The notes under the pieces: generated by a model
Told to the model about the DNA's origin: nothing
Database searches by the model: none
Seen by the model: only the letters and a program-made list of their open reading frames with translations
Translations under genes and position numbers: made by a program
From: CATQGW01 sp965242565
GTDB lineage: Bacteria; Chloroflexota; Dehalococcoidia; Bin125
Assembly: GCA_965242565.1 (NCBI GenBank)
Contig: OZ251457.1
Coordinates: 2,976,001 to 3,040,000 of the forward strand
Reading direction: 5' to 3'
DNA length: 64,000 nt
Part shown: positions 35,661 to 44,523 of the stretch, one piece after another
Numbering within the stretch: the stretch's first letter is position 1
Layout of the letters: each line of letters starts with the position of its first letter

Positions 35661-36086
35661 GTGCGGTGCCTGCTCGACGAGAACATGGCGCGCAGCCTGG
35701 CGCGGGCGCTGACTGAGCGCGGCCATCCGACCGTCCATGTGATCGACCTCGGTCTGGCATCGAGTTCGGACGAGGAGCTGCTCGAACTCGAGGCCGACTT
35801 CAACCTCTTCATCACGTTCGATCGCTTGCTGCAACCGCGTGAGTGGCATGCGGCGCGCGACGCGATGTTGAAAGGCGTGCGAATCGTTCGGCTGCGCGAG
35901 ACCGCGAGCCAACGCGCCAACGCCGCTGCACAGCTGCGCATGCTGTGGCGCTGCTGGCCGCTGATTGAGCAGCGGATGGGGCCGGAAGGCGACGCGCGCC
36001 TGGCGATCATCGCCAGGGATGGCCTGCGCGTACGCTTTCGCAACGCGGACCAGATCCGCGCCATGCGCCGCCCGGAGCCGCAATGA
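35661..36086 (+). CDS. DUF5615 PIN-like toxin, 141 aa
   Basis: PIN-like toxin candidate. VRCLLDENMARSLARALTER carries the DUF5615 acidic triad; VHVIDLGLASSSDEELLELE is the family's second motif; FNLFITFDRLLQP gives the third acidic site. I place the start at GTG 35661, giving VRCLLDENM right after the antitoxin stop, rather than the longer frame from 35607 that overlaps the antitoxin with unconserved Arg-rich sequence. Its last four bases overlap the MFS gene start (ATGA), an unusual coupling of a toxin with a transporter. Confidence 0.75.
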   Translation: MRCLLDENMARSLARALTERGHPTVHVIDLGLASSSDEELLELEADFNLFITFDRLLQPREWHAARDAMLKGVRIVRLRETASQRANAAAQLRMLWRCWPLIEQRMGPEGDARLAIIARDGLRVRFRNADQIRAMRRPEPQ

Positions 36087-37420
36087 TCCGCATCGGCCGC
36101 TGGACCATCTTCTACGGCTGGATTGTGGTGGCGGCCGCGTTCACCGCCCAGTTCATCGCTGTCGGCGTCCAGACCTCCGTCTCTGCGGTCTTCGCGCCCC
36201 AGATGATCGATGAGTTCGGCTGGTCCCGCACCGCCTTCTTCTTCGCCGACACGATCGGCCAGATCATTCTGATGATCGTCGGCCTGATCCTCGGACCTCG
36301 CGTCGATCGCTTCGGCTCGCGGCCGATCATGCTGCTGGGCGTCGCGATCTGCGTGCCCGCGTTGGTCTACATGAGCCAGGTGGATTCCTACTGGGAGTAT
36401 TTCGCGGTACGCGGCGTGTTCGTGATCACGGGCGCGTCGATGGCGGGGTTTCTGGTGGCCTCGGTGACGGTCTCGAAGTGGTTCGTGACCAAGCGCGGGC
36501 AGGCGCTGGGCTGGACTTCGATGGGCGTCTCGATGGCCGGGATCATCTGGCCGACGCTGACGCAGGTCGGGATGATTGAGCCGTTGGGCTGGCGCACCGC
36601 CTGGATCGTGCTGGGCGCGATCGCGCTGGCGGTGCTGGCGCCGGTCTCGCTGTTGATGCGGCGGCGGCCGGAGGACTACGGGATGGTTCCGGACGGCGTG
36701 GACACGCAGATTTCGCCGGCGCAGCAGCGTGCGGCGGAGCGTGATTTCGCCACCTCGCTCACGCGGCGCGAAGCGGTGCGCACCCCGGCGTTCTATCTGA
36801 TTGTGCTGATCTTCGGCGTCTCGGTCGTCGGGATTTTCGCGATCCTGCTGCACGGGGTGCTGTTTCTGGGCGAGCACGGCTTCGATGCGGCGCTGGCGGC
36901 GGGGCTGGTCGCGGTGATGTCGATCCTGTCGGGGGTGACCAAGCCGCCCTGGGGCTGGGCGCTGGATCGCTTCGATTCGCGTCTGGTGGGGTCGGTGAGT
37001 TTCGCGATTGCGGCGGCGGGGTTCGTGCTGGTGGTGCTGGCGGCCGACAGCGGGTCGGCGTGGCTGGTGGCCGGGTCGTTCGTGGTGATGGGGATCGGGA
37101 TCGGCGGCAACATTCCGATTCAGGAGATGATCTGGGCGGAGTATTTCGGGCGGCGGTATCTGGGCGCGGTGCGCAGCCTAGGCTTCCCGGTGGCGATGGG
37201 AATTTCGGCGTCGACGCCGGTCGCAGTGGCGGTCTACGCGGATCTGGTCGGCTCCTACGACGGGGCGTTCTACACCTGCGCGGGGCTGTGGGCGGCGTCG
37301 TCGGTGTTGTGCCTGACGCTGCGGATGCCGGGCAAGCGTCGGCGGTTTGCGACGGCGTTGGCGGCGGCGGTGGAGCGGGTGATGGTGGCGCGGCCGGCGA
37401 ATCAGAAGCGGGGCGCCTGA
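36083..37420 (+). CDS. MFS transporter (oxalate/formate antiporter-like), 445 aa
   Basis: Twelve-helix major facilitator with hydrophobic segments along the whole chain. The N-terminus RWTIFYGWIVVAAAFTAQFI is typical of the OFA/monocarboxylate-type subgroup. The loop 2-3 motif appears as LGPRVDRFGSRPIMLLG. The substrate is unknown; monocarboxylates are one possibility. It starts in a four-base overlap with the toxin gene. The stop codon lies in the loop of a strong terminator hairpin at 37404-37433. Confidence 0.87.
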   Translation: MIRIGRWTIFYGWIVVAAAFTAQFIAVGVQTSVSAVFAPQMIDEFGWSRTAFFFADTIGQIILMIVGLILGPRVDRFGSRPIMLLGVAICVPALVYMSQVDSYWEYFAVRGVFVITGASMAGFLVASVTVSKWFVTKRGQALGWTSMGVSMAGIIWPTLTQVGMIEPLGWRTAWIVLGAIALAVLAPVSLLMRRRPEDYGMVPDGVDTQISPAQQRAAERDFATSLTRREAVRTPAFYLIVLIFGVSVVGIFAILLHGVLFLGEHGFDAALAAGLVAVMSILSGVTKPPWGWALDRFDSRLVGSVSFAIAAAGFVLVVLAADSGSAWLVAGSFVVMGIGIGGNIPIQEMIWAEYFGRRYLGAVRSLGFPVAMGISASTPVAVAVYADLVGSYDGAFYTCAGLWAASSVLCLTLRMPGKRRRFATALAAAVERVMVARPANQKRGA

Positions 37421-37433
37421 GCGCCCCGCTTCT
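37404..37433. terminator. Bidirectional terminator-like hairpin
   Basis: AGAAGCGGGGCGC and GCGCCCCGCTTCT form a perfect 13-bp stem with loop CTGA, which contains the MFS stop codon. It lies between two convergent genes. No T-run follows in either direction beyond TCT, so Rho-independent activity is probable but not certain. Confidence 0.6.
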
Positions 37434-37459
37434 GGTGGTCTCGCGGTGTGGGCTGCGGA

Positions 37460-38305
37460 TCAGGGCGCAGGGGGGATGTCGACGGGCGTGCTGGAGAGCC
37501 AGCGGTTGATGTCGCGGCCGTTGCGCCCCAGGCGTTCGAGCGTGCCGGGGAAGTAGCGGCCGGTGGGTAGGAACATCGGCTCGGCGTCGCCGGTGTTGTA
37601 TTGGCCGACCGGAGCGTCGACGCCATCCAGGTAGAAGCCGAATTCGATGCGTCCGTCGGGGGCGACTCGGGCCATGACGCGAATGACGTATCCGTCGCCC
37701 AAGTCGATCTCGGTGCTGCGCAGCCAGCGACCGTGGGCGATGCGGTCCGCCGGCGTGATCCGCCCGTCCACCACGCTGGTCGCGAGGTAGCGGCCGTCCG
37801 GTAGGACATCTTCGCCGCCGACGCGGCGCGCACCGAATTCGAGGCGTCCGTCGGGCGCGAGGCGGGCGCGGACCTGGGCCTCAATGGGTTCGGCGACCGC
37901 TTCTGGCTCATCGGGCTCGTCGGGCTCCTCCGGCTCGAGCAGGGTGAACTCGTTCAGCCGGATCTGCTGGAATTTCCCGATCGCGAGCGGGATCGACGGG
38001 GTTTCGCGGATCTCTTCGCCAAGGGTGATGCGGAGCTTGGCATTGCCGTGGCTGGCGGGGACGTTATCCAACGACCACCGACCGCCGGAGATGCTGGTGC
38101 TCTGGATGCTCGTTCCGTCAGCCGCGACAGCCTCAACCGTGGCGCCGTTCAGGCTGTCGTACTCGTGGCCCCAGAAGAACTGCGGGACGGGAGGCGGGTT
38201 CTGCGCATCGGCCTGGGGGGCGAGCGCGACGGCGAGCAGGAGGGCCGCTACCAGGGCCGAGAGGGCCGCCCACAGGCCGGCCCGGTGGATCACTCGCTCA
38301 CGCAT
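37460..38305 (-). CDS. Secreted protein with two ARxxxDGRxEFG modules and no RCC1 repeats, 281 aa
   Basis: Predicted exported protein of unknown function. Signal peptide: LWAALSALVAALLLAVALAP, ending near ADA (residue ~34). Residues ~42-130 look like a small beta-sandwich similar to carboxypeptidase-regulatory-like folds (GATVEAVAADGTSI, GRWSLDNVPA). An acidic Pro/Glu linker follows (EPEEPDEPDEPEAVAEP). The C-terminal ~130 residues contain two copies of the module shared with the RCC1 proteins (RARLAPDGRLEFGARR...RWLRSTEI; MARVAPDGRIEFGFYLD...RWLSSTPV). It shows that the module exists apart from RCC1 repeats. It converges on the MFS gene across a terminator. Confidence 0.75.
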   Translation of the reverse strand: MRERVIHRAGLWAALSALVAALLLAVALAPQADAQNPPPVPQFFWGHEYDSLNGATVEAVAADGTSIQSTSISGGRWSLDNVPASHGNAKLRITLGEEIRETPSIPLAIGKFQQIRLNEFTLLEPEEPDEPDEPEAVAEPIEAQVRARLAPDGRLEFGARRVGGEDVLPDGRYLATSVVDGRITPADRIAHGRWLRSTEIDLGDGYVIRVMARVAPDGRIEFGFYLDGVDAPVGQYNTGDAEPMFLPTGRYFPGTLERLGRNGRDINRWLSSTPVDIPPAP

Positions 38306-38458
38306 GCTGGGACTCCTTCGCTCCGTCGACTCGCTCGAGTCGCAGATAAGGTTAGAGCGTTATGACGTTCTGGTTGTGGAAATCTGTGGAAAGTGGGGCA
38401 GGATTTACAAACAGGGCTGCTCTCCGCGCCCAAGATTCGCCATTCCCGCCGCTTCTCC

Positions 38459-39180
38459 GTTATTCCAGCGCACGCTGGAATGACGGAGGGGAGGGGTCCG
38501 TCACCCGATCGCCCCATCCGTCGCCCCAGACTTGATCTGGGGCCCAAACCCAAGCCACTTCCCAGCGCCAAAGCCCCGAGCCATCCGCTGACGTCGTTCG
38601 CAGGACCGCTCGGTGCGCCGTGCCGCCAACGACCGCCGTATGGGCCCCAGATCAAGTCTGGGGCGACGGATCCTGCCAACGCCGTTCACGGGCTGTCTGG
38701 TGCGCCGTGCCGCCAACGACCGCCGTATGGGCCCCAGATCAAGTCTGGGGCGACGGATCCTGCTAACGCCGTTCACGGGCTGTCTGGTGCGCCGTGCCGC
38801 CAACGACCGCCGTATGGGCCCCAGATCAAGTCTGGGGCGACGGATCCTGCCAACGCCGTTCACGGGCTGTCTGGTGCGCCGTGCCGCCAACGACCGCCGT
38901 ATGGGCCCCAGATCAAGTCTGGGGCGACGGATCCTGCCAACGCCGTTCACGGGCTGTCTGGTGCGCCGTGCCGCCAACGACCGCCGTATGGGCCCCAGAT
39001 CAAGTCTGGGGCGACGGATCCTGCCAACGCCGTTCACGGGCTGTCTGGTGCGCCGTGCCGCCAACGACCGCCGTATGGGCCCCAGATCAAGTCTGGGGCG
39101 ACGGAATCATGGGGATGGGGGTTGGGTGCTGGTCACGTCGAGATACCCGCGACGAGCGCGGGTATGACGGAAGTGGGCGC
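38459..39180. repeat. Repeat array C: one 152-bp element plus five exact 87-bp tandem end copies
   Basis: No credible gene lies in 38306-39224. A hairpin repeat (TTCCAGCG-CAC-GCTGGAA) occurs at ~38463. A 152-bp element in reverse orientation spans 38518-38669. Its terminal 87 bases then recur five more times in tandem up to 39104 (right ends at 38669, 38756, 38843, 38930, 39017 and 39104), almost without change. A CGAGATACCCGCG...CGCGGGTATGACGG hairpin follows near 39137. Long frames in all six readings are repeat artefacts. Confidence 0.92.
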
Positions 39181-39224
39181 GGGAGTGGCGAGGGATGGGG
39201 CGCGAGAATGACGGGGGTGGTGGG

Positions 39225-39983
39225 TTAGCGGGCGACGAAGCCGCCGTCGATGGCTAGTTCGGCACCGGTGACGTAGGAGGCCTCGTCGGAGGCCAGGAAC
39301 AGCACGCCCCAGGCCACCTCCTCAACCTCGCCGGTGCGGCGCAGGGGGACGGCGCGCTCAAGCCGGGCGCGGGCGTCGTCGGAGAGGCCGACGCTGCTGC
39401 GCATCGGCGGCATGAAGCCGGGGTGGACGGAGTTGACCCGGATGCCCTCGGGCCCCAGGCGCACGGCCATCGCCTTGCTGAAGTTGCGCACCGCTGCCTT
39501 GGATGCGTGGTAGGCGGGGTGCCCGCCGTCGCTGCCGACCAGGCCGTAGATTGAGGAGATATTGACGATCGAGCCGCCGTTGCCGGCGCGGCGCATCGCC
39601 GCGGCGGCGTGCTTGACGCCGAGGAACACTCCGGTCGCGTTGACATCCATGATCCGCCGCCAGCCCTCGCTGCTGGTCGGGTCGGCCTCCGAGGTGCTGC
39701 TCAGACCGGCGTTGTTGACGAGGATGTCGAGCCGCCCGCGGCGCTCTTCCGCGCGGGCGACCAACGCCTCCCAGTCGGCCTCGCTGGTCACGTCGGTGTG
39801 GACGAACTCGGCGTCGCCGCCGGCGTCGCGGATCGCGTTCTGCACGGCGAGGCCGTCGTCGTCAACGACATCGGCGATCAGCACGGCGGCGCCCTCACGG
39901 GCGAAGAGGCGGGCTTCCGCCGCGCCCATGCCGGCCGCGCCGCCGGTGATGATCGCGACTTTGCCGGCGAGTCGGTCGGGCAT
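39225..39983 (-). CDS. Short-chain dehydrogenase/reductase, 252 aa
   Basis: Classical SDR. Cofactor motif VAIITGGAAGMGAAEARLFA, NAD-preferring Asp in VLIADVVDDDG, ILVNNAGLSSTS, catalytic Ser in IVNISSIYGL, YHASKAAV (YxxxK), and the closing DEASYVTGAELAIDGG. All catalytic residues are present. Fifteen bases separate its start from the stop of the upstream amidohydrolase, so the two are probably one operon acting in a common degradative step. The substrate is unknown. Confidence 0.9.
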   Translation of the reverse strand: MPDRLAGKVAIITGGAAGMGAAEARLFAREGAAVLIADVVDDDGLAVQNAIRDAGGDAEFVHTDVTSEADWEALVARAEERRGRLDILVNNAGLSSTSEADPTSSEGWRRIMDVNATGVFLGVKHAAAAMRRAGNGGSIVNISSIYGLVGSDGGHPAYHASKAAVRNFSKAMAVRLGPEGIRVNSVHPGFMPPMRSSVGLSDDARARLERAVPLRRTGEVEEVAWGVLFLASDEASYVTGAELAIDGGFVAR

Positions 39984-39998
39984 CGTGTCCGCTCCGGG

Positions 39999-41177
39999 CT
40001 AGTTGGCCGCCGCGGTGGGCGCGGGCGGCAGGTGGTAGATGCGCTCGGCGGTGGTGCGCAGCACCTTCTCGCGGATGCCCTCGTCCAGATCGGTCAGCAC
40101 CTCGGTGATGTGCTCCTGCGCCTTGGGGTAGAGGCAGGTCGGATGCGGGAAGTCGGTCTCGAACATCACGTTGTCCTCGCCGATCGCCTCGATCGTGGCG
40201 CGCGGGCCGAAGCTCTCGAACCAGAAGGAGGCGAAAATCTGGCGGCGGAAGTACTCGGAGGGCTTCATCGAGAGGCCCTCGCGCTCGGTCGGCACCGTCT
40301 CCTCGAACTGGTAGTCCATCGCCTCCAGCAGGAACGGCACCCAGCCGATGCCGCTCTCCACCGAGACGAAGTTGAGCGTCGGGTAGCGCTCGCAGAGGCC
40401 GGAGAAGATCAGGTTGATGATCACCTTGAAGTTGGTGATGAAGAGGCAGACCGAGCCCATCGCCAGCCGCCGCTGCGGGCCGTAGCCGTCCCAGATCAGC
40501 TTGTCGGCCACACCCGCGCCGGCCCCGATGTGGAAGTTGACCGGCATGTCGAGCGCGGCGCAGGTGTCCCAGAAGGGGTCCCAGGCCGGGTCGTTGAGGT
40601 AGGGCAGACCGAACGCCTCGGGCGTGTCGCACATCGTGATCCCGGTCAGCCCCATGTCGTGGATGCGGCCGAGCTCCTTGACGGCGGCGGGGATGTCCCA
40701 GAAGGGCACGAGGCCCTGCGGGAACAGCCGTCCCTTGCCCTCGTGCTGGAACTCGGCGACGGCGTCGTTGTAGGTCGTGCAGCAGATGTTGCGCAGCTCG
40801 TCGTCCTCGATGCGGATGAAGTTCTGCGAGCCGAAGCCGGCGACGTTGGGGTAGACGATCTGCTGAGCGATGCCGAGGTTGTCGAGCAACTTGAGCCGCG
40901 CCTTGGGTTCGGTCGCGGCCTTGCTCATCTCCTCGAACGAGCCGAGCGAGATCGTGCCGTATTGCTTGTTGCCGTCTTCGCGGACGACGGTGAAGCCGGG
41001 CGGGCCGAAGTCGATGTCGTCGAGCACCTGCCAGCGCTGCTGGCCCTCGTCGTTGAGGACGATGTGGGGCACCTTGTCCTTGTACTTGGCGGGTGCGCGC
41101 GAGGTCCAGAGGTCGGGCGGCTCGGTGTAGTGGGAGTCGATGTCGATGACGGGGATGCCGTGGACGGTGAGGGACAT
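39999..41177 (-). CDS. Amidohydrolase family 2 protein (ACMSD-like), 392 aa
   Basis: TIM-barrel amidohydrolase of the amidohydrolase_2 group, which includes decarboxylases such as ACMSD and hydrolases. The N-terminal metal site is IPVIDIDSHYTEPPDLW (DxH-type rather than HxH). Other landmarks are IYPNVAGFGSQNF-like substrate region, MPVNFHIGAGAGVADKL (metal His), FVSVESGIGWVPFLLEAMDY, and FETDFPHPTCLYP (metal Asp). Homologues are abundant in actinobacteria and SAR202-like genomes, mostly uncharacterised. GGAGAG precedes the start. Probably co-transcribed with the downstream SDR. Confidence 0.87.
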   Translation of the reverse strand: MSLTVHGIPVIDIDSHYTEPPDLWTSRAPAKYKDKVPHIVLNDEGQQRWQVLDDIDFGPPGFTVVREDGNKQYGTISLGSFEEMSKAATEPKARLKLLDNLGIAQQIVYPNVAGFGSQNFIRIEDDELRNICCTTYNDAVAEFQHEGKGRLFPQGLVPFWDIPAAVKELGRIHDMGLTGITMCDTPEAFGLPYLNDPAWDPFWDTCAALDMPVNFHIGAGAGVADKLIWDGYGPQRRLAMGSVCLFITNFKVIINLIFSGLCERYPTLNFVSVESGIGWVPFLLEAMDYQFEETVPTEREGLSMKPSEYFRRQIFASFWFESFGPRATIEAIGEDNVMFETDFPHPTCLYPKAQEHITEVLTDLDEGIREKVLRTTAERIYHLPPAPTAAAN

Positions 41178-41253
41178 GGGGATGCTCTCCTTGGCCTGTG
41201 CGATCCCCGCAATGCTAGCTGGTGCTGGTATTCCCTGTCTGCCAGCGCAGATG

Positions 41254-41282
41254 AGGACAGCGCTCGGGCTAACGCTTAGACT
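41254..41282 (+). promoter_or_regulatory. Candidate promoter giving a nearly leaderless RCC1 transcript
   Basis: AGGACA (41254-41259) and TAGACT (41277-41282) are separated by 17 bases. The -10 box ends six bases before the ATG of the RCC1 gene, so transcription would start at or next to the start codon. There is no Shine-Dalgarno sequence. Confidence 0.4.
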
Positions 41283-41288
41283 CGCCGT

Positions 41289-43334
41289 ATGCGTTGGCTG
41301 CATGCGCTCGCGGTTCTGGTCGCGTTGGCGGGGACGGTGTTCGCGCTGCGCCCCGGCGGTTCGGCTCAATCTGACGAAATTGAGATGCAGGTGCAGGCTC
41401 GCGTCGACGAGCGGGGCCGGATCGAGTTCGCGCTGCGCCCGCTCGGCGGGGAGCAGATTCTGCCCGCGCGGCGCTGGATTTCCGCTGATCTGACTCATCA
41501 TCGTTGGCTGCGGAGCAGTGAAGTCGATCTCGCGGCTGGGCTGAGTGTCCGCGTGATCGCGCGCCGCTCGCCCAACGGCCTGACCGAGTTCGGGCTGCGC
41601 GCCCACGGCGAGGATCTTCTGCCCCGCGCCCGACACTTCTCCGCCGACGTCGCTCACCACCGCTGGCTGAGCAGCAGCGCGGTGAGCATCCCGGTGCAGG
41701 CACCGCTGCGCGTGGCGCAGAATCGGTTCAGCGCCGGCAGCGATCACACCTGCGTACTGACGCCGCTCGGCCGGTCGGTTTGCTGGGGACGAAACGATTA
41801 TGGGCAGTCTGATGCGCCGCGCGGTCGCTATGCGGCGATCAGCGCTGGCGCAGAACACAGCTGCGCGCTGACGGCCAACGGCGCGGCGGTCTGTTGGGGT
41901 GACAATCGAATGGGGCAGACGGATGTCCCCGCTGGTCGCTATGCGGCGATCAGCGCTGGCGGGTACTTCACCTGCGCGTTGACGGCTCAGGGCGAGGCGG
42001 TTTGCTGGGGCGACAATCGGTGGGGACAGTCTGATGCGCCGCTGGGCCGGTTCGTCGCCATCAGCGCAGGCGGGGGAGGTGGGGGCGTCCGCTCGGGAGC
42101 GAACACGGTCTACGGTGGGTCGCATGCCTGTGCCCTGACAGAGGCGGGTCGAGCGATCTGCTGGGGCAGCGACCGCGGTGGATTGACGAACGCGCCGCCC
42201 GGCCGCTACGCGCAGATCAGCGCCGGCCACGTTCATACCTGCGCCCTGACAGAGGCGGGTGAAGCGGTCTGTTGGGGATATAGCGCTTGGTACCAGGCAG
42301 ATCCGCCGCCTGGACGCTACAAGACGATCAGCGCAGGAGGGATACAGACCTGCGCATTGGATGCTTCGGGTGGAGCCGTCTGCTGGGGCGTGAACAGTGA
42401 GTCGATCCCAGGCTATGCGTCTGAGGGGCCATCCTCAGCGATCAGCAGCGGGCGAGGGCATACGTGCGTGATGGACGAGGTCGGCGAGGTCCGCTGCTGG
42501 GGCTACAGCGACAGCAACAGACAATTGGACGTACCCACGTGGCGGTTCGCGGCGATCACCGCAGGCGCCAGCCATGCCTGCGCGCTGACCGAGAGAGGCG
42601 ATGCGGTCTGCTGGGGCAACAGCGCTTATGGGCAGGCAGATCCGCCGGCTGGCCGGTACGTGATGATCAGCGCCGGCTGGTCTTCCACCTGCGCATTGAC
42701 CGAACCCGGCGAAGTGGTGTGTTGGGGCATTGCCGAGCAGACACAGGCGCCTACAGGAACGTTTAAGTCAATCAGCGTGGGAGGCCTACATGCATGCGCG
42801 CTCTCGGAGGCCGGCTTCTTGGCTTGTTGGGGCGACAACAGCTACAGGCAGCTCATTTCTCCGCCTGGCCGCTACACGGCCGTCAGCGTCGGGGGCCACC
42901 ACTCTTGCGCGCTCACCGAAGCGGGCGTGGTGGCCTGCTGGGGCTACGACTATGAGGGCAGCGGAAGATTGGATGCTCCGCCCGGACAGTACGCGGCGAT
43001 CGACGCGGGCGGCGCAGACACCTGTGCGCTGAATGCGGATGGCGAAGCGATCTGTTGGGGATCCAACAGTGATTTGCGATCGCCTCTCTCTGCGCTGCCC
43101 ATTGCCGCCATCAGCGTCGGCGGAATGAATGCCTGCGTGCTTACGGCGGGTGGGCGGGCCGTCTGCGATGGACCAGTTCGGGACGGACAAACGGATGTAC
43201 CGCCAGGTCGGTATCGAGCGATCTCTGTTGGCGAGCGATACACATGCGCCCTGACCGAGTCGCGCGAGATCGTTTGCTTTGGCTTCAACGATCGGGGTCA
43301 GACCGACGCCCCTGCCGCCTACCGAGGTTCGTAA
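41289..43334 (+). CDS. Secreted RCC1-repeat protein with 14 repeats and two N-terminal modules, 681 aa
   Basis: Predicted exported protein. Signal peptide MRWLHALAVLVALAGTVFAL is followed at residues ~30-135 by two copies of the shared module (QARVDERGRIEFALRP...RWLRSSEV; IARRSPNGLTEFGLRA...RWLSSSAV). Then come 14 RCC1-like repeats (core CALTEAGEAVCWG, linker GQSDAPxGRYAAISAG), again the number needed for two seven-bladed propellers. Repeat 4 contains a Gly-rich insertion (AGGGGGGVRSG). Repeat 13 has lost the Trp of CWG (CDG) and repeat 14 has CFG. The repeat type (CALTE) differs from the CGLRT type of the other two RCC1 proteins, so these are old paralogues, not recent copies. Function unknown. 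Confidence 0.83.
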   Translation: MRWLHALAVLVALAGTVFALRPGGSAQSDEIEMQVQARVDERGRIEFALRPLGGEQILPARRWISADLTHHRWLRSSEVDLAAGLSVRVIARRSPNGLTEFGLRAHGEDLLPRARHFSADVAHHRWLSSSAVSIPVQAPLRVAQNRFSAGSDHTCVLTPLGRSVCWGRNDYGQSDAPRGRYAAISAGAEHSCALTANGAAVCWGDNRMGQTDVPAGRYAAISAGGYFTCALTAQGEAVCWGDNRWGQSDAPLGRFVAISAGGGGGGVRSGANTVYGGSHACALTEAGRAICWGSDRGGLTNAPPGRYAQISAGHVHTCALTEAGEAVCWGYSAWYQADPPPGRYKTISAGGIQTCALDASGGAVCWGVNSESIPGYASEGPSSAISSGRGHTCVMDEVGEVRCWGYSDSNRQLDVPTWRFAAITAGASHACALTERGDAVCWGNSAYGQADPPAGRYVMISAGWSSTCALTEPGEVVCWGIAEQTQAPTGTFKSISVGGLHACALSEAGFLACWGDNSYRQLISPPGRYTAVSVGGHHSCALTEAGVVACWGYDYEGSGRLDAPPGQYAAIDAGGADTCALNADGEAICWGSNSDLRSPLSALPIAAISVGGMNACVLTAGGRAVCDGPVRDGQTDVPPGRYRAISVGERYTCALTESREIVCFGFNDRGQTDAPAAYRGS

Positions 43335-43363
43335 CGGAGGACGGAGCGACGCTTGACAGCCCT

Positions 43364-44422
43364 TCAGCAGGGAGGGGAGGGCGGCAGGTGGGCGGCGGCG
43401 GCGCGGGATTCGGCGGCGGCGGTGGGGGTGATGTGCTGGGCTTGGGCGTCGCGGAAGATTTGGCGGGTGGTGTGGTAGACCTGCTCGGCGTGCGCCTGGG
43501 CGGTCTGCGCGGACCAGCCGAGACGCTCGCCGGCGACGCTGATCAGCCCGCCGGAGTTGACGACGTAATCGGGGGCGAAGAGGATGCCGCGCGCGGCGAG
43601 CAGCTCGGCGTCTTCCGGCTCGCGGGCGAGTTGATTGTTGGCCGCGCCGCAGATCGCACGGCAGCGGAGCGCGGGGATGGTTTCGGCGGAGAGGATGCCG
43701 CCGAGGGCGTTGGGCGAGAGCAGGTCGCAGGGGGCGCTGAGGGCACCGTCGAGCGGGATGGCGGCCGCACCGAGCTGGTCGGCGAGCTGGGCTGCGGCGT
43801 CGGCGCGGATGTCGGCGACGCGCAGCTGCGCGCCGGCATCGGCGAGCTGGCGGGCGACCTTCGCGCCGACCTTGCCGAGGCCGATCACGACGATTTCGCG
43901 TTCGGCAAAACCGTCGTCGCCGTCGAGCGCTTCGAAGGTGGCGCGCATGCCGGCGAGGATGGTGGTCGCGGTGAGGGCGGAGGTGTCGCCGCCGCCGCCG
44001 AGCGCGGCGGAGAGGCCGAGCACGTGCGGCGTCCAGGCGTGCAGCCGGTCGATTTCGTCGGTGGTGGTGCCGACATCGGTGGTGGTGATGAAGCGTCCGC
44101 CGATTTGGTTGAGGAATTCGGCGTAGGAGCGGAGTTGGGCGTCGGTTTTGGCGGTGTGGTCGCCGATCACGACGGCCTTGCCGCCGCCGAAGGGCAGGTC
44201 GGCGACGGCGGCCTTTTTGGTCATCGCGGAGGCGAGGCGGAGGACGTCGTGGAGCGCGGCGTCGGGGTCGGGGTAGGGCTGCCAGCGGGTGCCGCCGACG
44301 GCGGGGCCGAGCGCGGTGGAGTGGATGGCTGCGATGGCGTGGAGGTCGGCCTGCGGATCGCGCCAGACGAGGATTTCCTCGTGGTCGGCTTTTGGGTGTT
44401 CGACGCGCTCGATTGTGGTCAT
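43364..44422 (-). CDS. Leucine dehydrogenase-like Glu/Leu/Phe/Val dehydrogenase, 352 aa
   Basis: NAD-dependent amino acid dehydrogenase that interconverts branched-chain amino acids and 2-oxo acids. The N-terminal domain has AAIHSTALGPAVGGTRWQPY, the catalytic region MTKKAAVADLPFGGGKAVVI (two Lys sites) and TTTDVGTTTDEIDRL. The Rossmann domain carries VVIGLGKVGAKVARQLADAG and VADIRADAA. Late motif CGAANNQLAREPEDAELLAARG and VNSGGLISVAGE are typical of Leu/Val/Phe dehydrogenases. Length is normal. It could feed on ilvE products. Preference among leucine, valine and phenylalanine cannot be read from sequence. Confidence 0.9.
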   Translation of the reverse strand: MTTIERVEHPKADHEEILVWRDPQADLHAIAAIHSTALGPAVGGTRWQPYPDPDAALHDVLRLASAMTKKAAVADLPFGGGKAVVIGDHTAKTDAQLRSYAEFLNQIGGRFITTTDVGTTTDEIDRLHAWTPHVLGLSAALGGGGDTSALTATTILAGMRATFEALDGDDGFAEREIVVIGLGKVGAKVARQLADAGAQLRVADIRADAAAQLADQLGAAAIPLDGALSAPCDLLSPNALGGILSAETIPALRCRAICGAANNQLAREPEDAELLAARGILFAPDYVVNSGGLISVAGERLGWSAQTAQAHAEQVYHTTRQIFRDAQAQHITPTAAAESRAAAAHLPPSPPC

Positions 44423-44523
44423 GTCGGCGGCCTCCGGATCGCTTGTGTCAGGGTCAAATTTAGATCGGTGGGCGAGGTGCGCCGGGCAGCGGGTGGTTCG
44501 TGGGTAACAGAGGGAGGCGGCCG

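Noticed and set aside
38670..39104. 87-bp direct repeats considered as a CRISPR array
   Set aside because: The complete period is conserved with no unique spacers, each unit contains the element end, and no cas genes are nearby.
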